A stretch of DNA of 10,850 bases. Source: an uncultured Flavonifractor sp. (GTDB taxonomy: Bacteria > Bacillota > Clostridia > Oscillospirales > Oscillospiraceae). The position numbers and the translations under genes are program-made. The DNA is taken from contig CAJUDT010000016.1 in assembly GCA_910585415.1 (NCBI GenBank), forward strand, positions 22,374-33,223, read 5' to 3'. Positions 6,140 through 10,850 of this stretch are shown here, piece by piece (within the stretch, counting starts at the first letter, position 1; every line of letters begins with the position of its first letter). Below the pieces are notes generated by a model that made no database searches, had not been told where the DNA came from, and saw only the letters and a list, made by a program, of their open reading frames with translations.

Positions 6140-6613
6140 ATGAAAAATGCGGTCGATTTCCTGACAGGAAATCTGGTCCTGGATTTATCCATCCTGGCCT
6201 GGGCGATGGCCCAGATACTCAAATTTGTGATTACACTGATTACCAAGGGAAAGCTGGACTGGCGGCATATTCTGTCCAGCGGAGGAATGCCCAGCTCCCA
6301 CTCGGCTTTCGTGTGCGCGTGCGCCGCCTCCATGGGGTATATGTACGGGTGGACCTCTCCCTATTTCACCATCTCCGCCGTGCTGGCCATTGTGGTCATG
6401 TACGACGCGGCCAATGTCCGCAAGGCAGCGGGGGAGCAGGCGAAAATTCTCAACTATATCATGGAAAACTGGACGGAGATGAAGCCCGCCATTTTTGGCA
6501 AGGAGCTGAAGGAGTTCTTGGGCCATACGCCTTTCCAGGTCCTTATGGGAGGCCTGCTGGGGCTGGCCACTGGTCTGCTGGGGACTTGGCTGCTGGTTCC
6601 GCCCCACAGCTGA
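6140..6613 (+). CDS. Divergent PAP2 family membrane protein (DUF212/YuiD-like)
   Basis: 157 residues, mostly hydrophobic, with likely membrane segments near 12-35, 54-70, 75-90 and 133-153. SGGMPSSHSA (47-56) resembles the PSGHS-type motif of PAP2 phosphatases, and YDAANVRKAAGEQA (88-101) is the second family block, with Asn where relatives often have Gly. The family is related to PAP2 lipid phosphatases but lacks part of their standard catalytic set, so activity is not certain. The ATG at 6140 follows AAGGAGA (6124-6130) by nine bases. Its place between ispA and dxs suggests work on a prenyl-phosphate lipid; this is inference from context. The dxs frame opens directly after its TGA. Confidence 0.88.
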   Translation: MKNAVDFLTGNLVLDLSILAWAMAQILKFVITLITKGKLDWRHILSSGGMPSSHSAFVCACAASMGYMYGWTSPYFTISAVLAIVVMYDAANVRKAAGEQAKILNYIMENWTEMKPAIFGKELKEFLGHTPFQVLMGGLLGLATGLLGTWLLVPPHS

Positions 6614-6614
6614 T

Positions 6615-6631
6615 GGGAGGTCGTTACCATT
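6615..6631 (+). promoter_or_regulatory. Ribosome site and probable ATT start codon of dxs
   Basis: GGGAGG at 6615-6620 is a strong Shine-Dalgarno sequence. Eight bases later, at 6629-6631, the first codon that fits the Dxs N-terminus is ATT. The dxs frame between the TGA at 6611-6613 and the GTG at 6728 has no ATG, GTG or TTG; other choices are CTG codons (6632, 6659, 6668). The only nearby ATG (6613) is in another frame whose product is unrelated to Dxs. Confidence 0.6.
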
Positions 6632-8485
6632 CTGAAATTAGACGAATGTTCCAAACACCTGCACAGCCTGGACGACCACGAGGCGGAAACCCTCTGCGCC
6701 CTGCTCCGCTCCCGGCTGCTGGATACGGTGTCTCGTACAGGGGGGCATCTGGCCTCCAGCCTGGGGGCGGTGGAGCTGATCGTGGCCATTCACCGGGTCT
6801 TTGATACCGGCCGGGACCGGCTGGTGTTCGACGTGGGACACCAGTGCTACGCCCATAAAATCCTCACCGGACGCAATGCGGCCATGGAGACACTGCGCAC
6901 CTTTGGCGGCATTGCCGGTTTCCCCAAGCCGGCGGAGAGCGAGAGTGACGCCTTCATCGCAGGGCACGCCTCCAACGCGGTGTCGGTTGCGGTCGGTATG
7001 GCAAGGGCCAGAACTTTACAGCATCAGGATTACCATGTCCTGGCGCTGCTGGGAGACGGGGCCCTCTCCGGCGGACTGGCCTATGAGGGTTTGTCCGACG
7101 CGGGGGACAGCGGAGAGGCCATGATTGTCATTCTGAATGACAATGGCATGTCCATAACCAAGAGCGTAGGGGGTGTGGCGGAGCACCTGGCCCGCCAGCG
7201 CTTGAAGCCCCAATACCTGCGCTTCAAGGAGGGGTATCGGAAGGCCATGGGGGTGCTGCCCCTGGGCGGCCAGATTTACAACGTGACCCACAAGGTCAAG
7301 ACGGCGGTGAAGGAAACTCTTTTGCCGTGCAGCCTCTTTGAAGATATGGGCTTTACCTATCTGGGTCCCGTGGATGGCCACGATGTTAAGGGCCTGACCA
7401 AGCTGCTGCGGTACGCCAAGGGGCTAAAGGGACCAATCCTGCTGCACGTAAGAACCGTAAAGGGAAAAGGCTATACACCTGCGGAGCACAATCCAGACCG
7501 GTTCCATGGAGTGGGGCGGTTCTGCGTGGGCACCGGGGAGCCGCTCCACCCGGCAGAGCCGGGTTTTTCCGCCATTTTTGGAGAAACCCTCTGCCGATTG
7601 GCGGAGGGGGAGCCCCGGCTGTGTGCCATAACCGCCGCAATGCAGGGGGGCACTGGCCTGGACCAGTTCGCCCAGCGGTTCCCGGAGCGGTTTTTTGACG
7701 TGGGCATTGCTGAGGGGCATGCGGTTGCTATGGCCGCAGGCATGGCAAAACAGGGGATGCTTCCGGTGTTTGCGGTGTACTCATCCTTTTTACAGCGGGC
7801 CTATGATATGTTAATTCACGATGTGGCCATTCAAGGGCTCCATGTGGTGCTGGCCGTGGACCGGGCCGGTCTGGTGGGGGAGGATGGGGAGACACATCAC
7901 GGGGTGTTTGACCCGGCGTTTCTGGATACAATCCCCGGCATGACGGTGCTGTGTCCCAGCAGCTTTGCGGAGTTGCGGTCGATGCTGGAGCACGCGATTT
8001 TCCGGCTCAAGGGCCCAGTGGCAGTGCGCTATCCAAGAGGCGGCGAGGGAACATATACGGAGGATGCAGGATTGTCCCCAAGCACCCTGCTGCGGCCAGG
8101 GAGGGATATCACCCTGACAGGTTATGGGGCCACAATAGAGGCACTGCTTGACTGCGCCGACCGGCTGGAGCAAAGGGGTGTGTCCCCGGAACTTGTAAAG
8201 CTAAATACCATTACTCCGCTTCCCCTGGAAGCGGTTGCGCAGTCGGTGAAAAAGACGGGCCGGCTGCTGGCGGCGGAGGAATGTACACCGGCCAACAGTG
8301 TGGGCAGGCGGCTGGCGGCGCACTTGCTTGCCAAGGGGATTCCTGTCAAGGGGATTGCCTTTGCAGATATTGGACCGGGCTTTGTTACCCACGGCACAAC
8401 GGCCCAGCTGCGCCGTCTGTGCGGACTGGACGGCGAGAGCTTATATCGTAAGGCATGGGAGGTCTGCGGCAATGGCAACGGTTAA
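6629..8485 (+). CDS. dxs: 1-deoxy-D-xylulose-5-phosphate synthase
   Basis: About 618 residues from the ATT at 6629. Dxs joins pyruvate and glyceraldehyde 3-phosphate using thiamine diphosphate, the first step of the MEP isoprenoid route. Seen in order: TVSRTGGHLAS (33-43), HQCYAHKILTGR (71-82), the thiamine-diphosphate motif GDGALSGG (142-149) with NDN at 170-172, GIAEGHAV (359-366) whose Glu362 should activate the cofactor, DRAGLVGEDGETHHG (411-425), RYPRG and the C-terminal HGTTAQLRRLCGLDG. The start is set by homology: residues before the first common start codon (GTG 6728) include the family's N-terminal helices (AETLCALLRSRLLDTVSRTGG), and starting at 6728 would lose 33 of them. Two conserved sites differ from most Dxs: NDNG for NDNE and AEGH for AEQH. 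tlyA overlaps its last 14 bases. Confidence 0.93.
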   Translation: MLKLDECSKHLHSLDDHEAETLCALLRSRLLDTVSRTGGHLASSLGAVELIVAIHRVFDTGRDRLVFDVGHQCYAHKILTGRNAAMETLRTFGGIAGFPKPAESESDAFIAGHASNAVSVAVGMARARTLQHQDYHVLALLGDGALSGGLAYEGLSDAGDSGEAMIVILNDNGMSITKSVGGVAEHLARQRLKPQYLRFKEGYRKAMGVLPLGGQIYNVTHKVKTAVKETLLPCSLFEDMGFTYLGPVDGHDVKGLTKLLRYAKGLKGPILLHVRTVKGKGYTPAEHNPDRFHGVGRFCVGTGEPLHPAEPGFSAIFGETLCRLAEGEPRLCAITAAMQGGTGLDQFAQRFPERFFDVGIAEGHAVAMAAGMAKQGMLPVFAVYSSFLQRAYDMLIHDVAIQGLHVVLAVDRAGLVGEDGETHHGVFDPAFLDTIPGMTVLCPSSFAELRSMLEHAIFRLKGPVAVRYPRGGEGTYTEDAGLSPSTLLRPGRDITLTGYGATIEALLDCADRLEQRGVSPELVKLNTITPLPLEAVAQSVKKTGRLLAAEECTPANSVGRRLAAHLLAKGIPVKGIAFADIGPGFVTHGTTAQLRRLCGLDGESLYRKAWEVCGNGNG

Positions 8486-9290
8486 AAAGCGTCTGGATGT
8501 GCTGCTGGTAGAGCGGGGATTGGCTGAAAGCCGCCAGCGGGCCCAGGCGGTCATTATGAGCGGACAGGTCTATGTGGACGGTCGAAAGACCGACAAGGCC
8601 GGGGTTCAGCTGGAGGAGCAGGTTCCCATTGAGGTCCGAGGACAGACACTGGCCTATGTGAGCCGCGGCGGGCTGAAGCTGGAAAAGGCCCTGAAAGCCT
8701 TCTCAGGTCTGGATTTGAGCGGTGTCACGGCCATTGACGCAGGCGCTTCTACCGGTGGCTTTACAGATTGTATGCTCCAAAATGGCGCGGCCAAGGTCTA
8801 TGCGGTGGACGTGGGGTATGGGCAGTTGGCGTGGAGCCTCCGGCAGGACCCCCGGGTGGTGTGCATGGAGCGCACCAATGTGCGCTATTTGACGGCGGAG
8901 CAGATTCCAGAGCCCTTGGATTTTGGTACGGTAGATGTGTCGTTTATCTCTCTGCGGCTGATTCTCCCCGCTCTGCGGGGGTTGCTGAAGCCCGCAGGGC
9001 AGGTGGTGTGCTTGGTAAAGCCCCAGTTTGAGGCTGGCCGGGAAAAGGTGGGGAAAAAGGGCGTAGTCCGGGACCCGATGGTTCATCTGGAGGTACTGCG
9101 GCACTTTCAGGAGCACGCCAGGGAGGCGGATTTCACTGTAAAGGATATGTCCTTTTCACCCGTTCGCGGTCCGGAGGGCAATATTGAGTATCTGGGACAT
9201 TTGACGGTTGGAGCCGGAGGGGCCTGGGATGGGGACTTAAAGGCGCTGGTGGAGGCGTCCCATAGGGTACTGGAGGGAAACGCGGAATGA
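8472..9290 (+). CDS. tlyA: TlyA/YqxC-type rRNA 2'-O-methyltransferase (S4 + FtsJ-like)
   Basis: 272 residues. An N-terminal S4 RNA-binding domain (KRLDVLLVERGLAESRQRAQ at 6-25, through about 60) is followed by SRGGLKL (64-70) and an FtsJ-like Rossmann methyltransferase domain. The SAM-binding loop is IDAGASTGGFTDCML (88-102). DVSFISLRLILPAL (155-168), LVKPQFEAGREKVGKKG (181-197) and GPEGNIEYL (233-241) are the usual later blocks. TlyA homologues 2'-O-methylate rRNA cytidines; in mycobacteria this affects capreomycin binding. In Firmicutes the protein is often called a hemolysin, a name without good support. The ATG at 8472 is preceded by GGGAGG (8457-8462), nine bases away, and overlaps dxs by 14 bases. 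An upstream in-frame ATG at 8298 lies inside dxs and adds unrelated residues. Its stop overlaps the nadK start. Confidence 0.93.
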   Translation: MATVKKRLDVLLVERGLAESRQRAQAVIMSGQVYVDGRKTDKAGVQLEEQVPIEVRGQTLAYVSRGGLKLEKALKAFSGLDLSGVTAIDAGASTGGFTDCMLQNGAAKVYAVDVGYGQLAWSLRQDPRVVCMERTNVRYLTAEQIPEPLDFGTVDVSFISLRLILPALRGLLKPAGQVVCLVKPQFEAGREKVGKKGVVRDPMVHLEVLRHFQEHAREADFTVKDMSFSPVRGPEGNIEYLGHLTVGAGGAWDGDLKALVEASHRVLEGNAE

Positions 9291-10150
9291 AAGTGGTACT
9301 ATGCCCCAACCCCTACCGGGACCGTGGCATGAAGGCGGCTCAGGCCGCAGAACGTATTTTGCGGGAGGCGGGTTTGCAAACGGTGATGTGCCTGCCCTTT
9401 CAGGTAGAGGGGAGTGTCGTTGACCTTCCCCGGCACATCAAGTTCCGCAATACCCAGGAGGAATTGAAACATGCCGGTCTGTTGATTTGCTTTGGCGGAG
9501 ACGGCACCATTCTCCACGCGGCTAAGGACGCCAACGCCTACAATGTACCGATTTTGGGGGTGAATTTGGGAAGTGTTGGCTTCATGGCGGAGCTGGAGCA
9601 GGGGGAGCTGAGTCAGCTGTCCAAGCTGGCTGCCGGGAAGTACGCGGTGGAGACTCGCATGATGCTGGATGTGCGGGTCCGCCGGGAGGGCAGAACGGTG
9701 TTTTCGGATATTGCTTTGAATGACGCAGCTCTGACCAAAGGGGCGGCGGCCCGGATGGTGGAGCTGGAGATTTATGGCGATAAAACACTAATGACCGGGT
9801 TTTCTTCAGACGGGGTGGTGATAAGCACCCCTACGGGGTCCACGGCCTATTCCATGTCGGCAGGGGGGCCCATTGTGGAGCCCACGGCGGAAAATATCAT
9901 TGTGACGCCCATATGTCCCCATGCGCTGTCGGCCCGGTCCATTGTGCTGGGCGGGGATAGACAGGTGGCGGTGCGGATGGGCCGCATGACCCGCAAGACG
10001 GCGTATCTGTCGGTGGATGGGGGGAGAGCGTTCCGGCTCAGTGGCGGGGATACGGTGGAGCTCAGGCGTTCCGCCGCCAAGACCCGGCTGGTGCGGCTGA
10101 CGGGCCGGAGCTTTTATGAGATTCTCAATCATAAGCTGGGAGGTGTCTGA
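9287..10150 (+). CDS. nadK: NAD kinase
   Basis: 287 residues; phosphorylates NAD to NADP in the cytoplasm. The nucleotide-binding motif GGDGT is at 70-74 (Asp72 likely catalytic), with LGSVGFMAEL at 94-103. N145-D146 stands for the usual Asn-Glu pair, and TPTGSTAYSMSAGGPIV (181-197) and PHALSARSIVL (211-221) are the remaining family blocks. A C-terminal beta region with VDGG (243-246) completes the domain, so the protein looks full-length. The ATG at 9287 overlaps the tlyA stop as ATGA and has GGAGGGA upstream, so it is coupled. nadK between tlyA and argR is an order I associate with clostridia; in Bacillus subtilis nadK lies elsewhere. Confidence 0.96.
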   Translation: MKVVLCPNPYRDRGMKAAQAAERILREAGLQTVMCLPFQVEGSVVDLPRHIKFRNTQEELKHAGLLICFGGDGTILHAAKDANAYNVPILGVNLGSVGFMAELEQGELSQLSKLAAGKYAVETRMMLDVRVRREGRTVFSDIALNDAALTKGAAARMVELEIYGDKTLMTGFSSDGVVISTPTGSTAYSMSAGGPIVEPTAENIIVTPICPHALSARSIVLGGDRQVAVRMGRMTRKTAYLSVDGGRAFRLSGGDTVELRRSAAKTRLVRLTGRSFYEILNHKLGGV

Positions 10151-10153
10151 ACG

Positions 10154-10606
10154 GTGAAGAGCAAGCGGCAGCAGGAGATTTTGCGTATTATTGAGGCGAA
10201 AGATGTGGAGACACAGGATCAGCTCTTGTCGGAGCTGAAGGAGCGGGGAGTGCATTCTACACAGGCGACGATTTCCCGGGATATTAAGGAGCTCCATTTG
10301 ATTAAGGAGCTTACGGGCAGCGGGACTTATAAATATGCCATCTCAGACCGGAAAGCGTCCTTGAATTTTGCCGGACGGCTGCGGACGATTTTTAAGGAGG
10401 GAGTTACCTCTTTTGATTTGGCTCAAAATATTGTGGTGATTAAAACTATGCCAGGGTTGGCCTCCGCAGCCTGCGCGGCGATTGACGGGATGGAAATTGG
10501 AGGGCTGGTGGGCAGTCTGGCGGGGGATGATACCGCGCTTTTGATTATGCGCACCAATGAGGCGGCGGCGGAATTTTGCAGCGAAATACACAAAATGCTG
10601 AAATAA
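10154..10606 (+). CDS. argR: Arginine repressor ArgR/AhrC
   Basis: 150 residues, full length. ArgR is a hexameric, arginine-dependent regulator that represses arginine synthesis and activates catabolism. The N-terminal winged helix-turn-helix contains STQATISRDIKEL (35-47) as recognition helix, with Ser41-Arg42 as typical DNA contacts and TYKYAIS (58-64) as wing. The C-terminal oligomerisation and arginine-binding domain contains GLASAACAAID (101-111) and GSLAGDDTALLI (120-131), where Asp125-Asp126 should contact arginine. The GTG start at 10154 is preceded by GGGAGGT (10138-10144) nine bases away, and lies three bases after the nadK stop. It appears to be the last gene of the operon; recN, its usual next neighbour, is not in the remaining 244 bases. 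Confidence 0.96.
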   Translation: MKSKRQQEILRIIEAKDVETQDQLLSELKERGVHSTQATISRDIKELHLIKELTGSGTYKYAISDRKASLNFAGRLRTIFKEGVTSFDLAQNIVVIKTMPGLASAACAAIDGMEIGGLVGSLAGDDTALLIMRTNEAAAEFCSEIHKMLK

Positions 10607-10850
10607 GGGGTTGCTTTTCTTGTTCGGGGGTCGGTGCTTCTTCCATGTTACTCCCTACGATTCGTTACCTGGTCCTGCCTCCGGCGGCCTACTTTCCAGC
10701 GATGGAAAGTAGGCAAAGATCGCCGGGCCTGCGGGCCCGGACCCGGGGGCGGGGGGCGGCGGTGGAGGTACGGGGCTTGCAAATCCTTTGGTTGCTACCC
10801 GCCGTTTCAGCCTCCGCCCTCAATACTTCGGCCATTGGCCCCTCGGGCGG
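10607..10850. other. Non-coding region after argR, no recN seen
   Basis: No ORF here resembles a known protein, and recN is absent up to the window end. No hairpin followed by a T-run was found, so the operon's terminator is not visible; the T-rich stretch just after the stop (10614-10622) has no stem before it. The main content is the nested inverted repeat at 10681-10740, followed by a G-rich tract (10741-10770). The look is of a dispersed repeat or intergenic island, not a gene. Confidence 0.5.
10681..10740. repeat. Nested inverted repeats, REP/MITE-like structured element
   Basis: A perfect 11-bp inverted repeat (10687-10697 with 10704-10714) encloses the six-base loop AGCGAT. Outside it CCGGCG (10681-10686) pairs with CGCCGG (10721-10726), leaving AAAGAT as a one-sided bulge. 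A second hairpin, CCGGGCC (10723-10729) with GGCCCGG (10734-10740), shares bases with the outer stem, so the two compete. Layered stems of this kind in a gene-free gap resemble dispersed intergenic repeats. Only one copy is in the window, so its repeat nature is inferred. Confidence 0.5.

Noticed and set aside
6613..6804. ATG at 6613 as the dxs start after a frameshift
   Set aside because: Its frame reads Gly/Arg/Pro-rich sequence unrelated to Dxs, while the other frame is conserved right back to 6629, so no frameshift is needed.
8298..8471. tlyA extended upstream to ATG 8298
   Set aside because: The extra 58 residues lie inside dxs and do not resemble the S4 domain; GGGAGG at 8457-8462 supports 8472.
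6728..8485. dxs starting at GTG 6728
   Set aside because: It lies inside the conserved TVSRTGGH block and would drop the N-terminal helices; no ribosome site precedes it.
10607..10640. T-rich stretch after argR as a terminator
   Set aside because: No stem precedes the Ts, so it does not meet the form of an intrinsic terminator.

Overview
The window looks like chromosomal DNA from a GC-rich member of the Clostridia, most likely Oscillospiraceae (Flavonifractor/Lawsonibacter/Oscillibacter-like). This is inferred from strong AGGAGG-type ribosome sites, a 56-residue clostridial 2[4Fe-4S] ferredoxin, and the gene order nusB - tsaD-like - xseA - xseB - ispA - divergent-PAP2 - dxs - tlyA - nadK - argR, a Firmicutes housekeeping cluster. 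The genus cannot be fixed from the sequence alone.

Layout: 1-220 holds no gene I can support. A ferredoxin gene with its own promoter lies at 279-449. It converges on a minus-strand alpha/beta-hydrolase (533-1495), with a hairpin terminator (463-500) between them. The hydrolase gene is divergent from the long plus-strand operon, and both promoters lie in 1496-1768. The operon runs from nusB (1769) to argR (ends 10606) with overlaps or very short gaps throughout. The last 244 bases hold no recN, the usual neighbour of argR, but a structured, repeat-like sequence.

How the genes fit together: NusB is an antitermination factor. XseA and XseB form exonuclease VII. Dxs and IspA are the entry enzyme and a later prenyl-chain enzyme of isoprenoid synthesis, and a divergent-PAP2 membrane protein sits between them. 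TlyA is an rRNA 2'-O-methyltransferase-type protein, NadK makes NADP, and ArgR is the arginine repressor. Two genes are less standard: a TsaD-like paralogue overlapping nusB, and a small lower-GC NTF2/SnoaL-like gene before xseA.

No defence system, CRISPR array, tRNA, rRNA or intact transposon was seen. The most notable points are dxs, whose conserved N-terminus has no ATG/GTG/TTG start and seems to begin at an ATT (6629); a perfect tandem 12-mer over the nusB start; the TsaD-like paralogue; and the nested inverted repeats after argR. I do not claim a new multi-gene system here.
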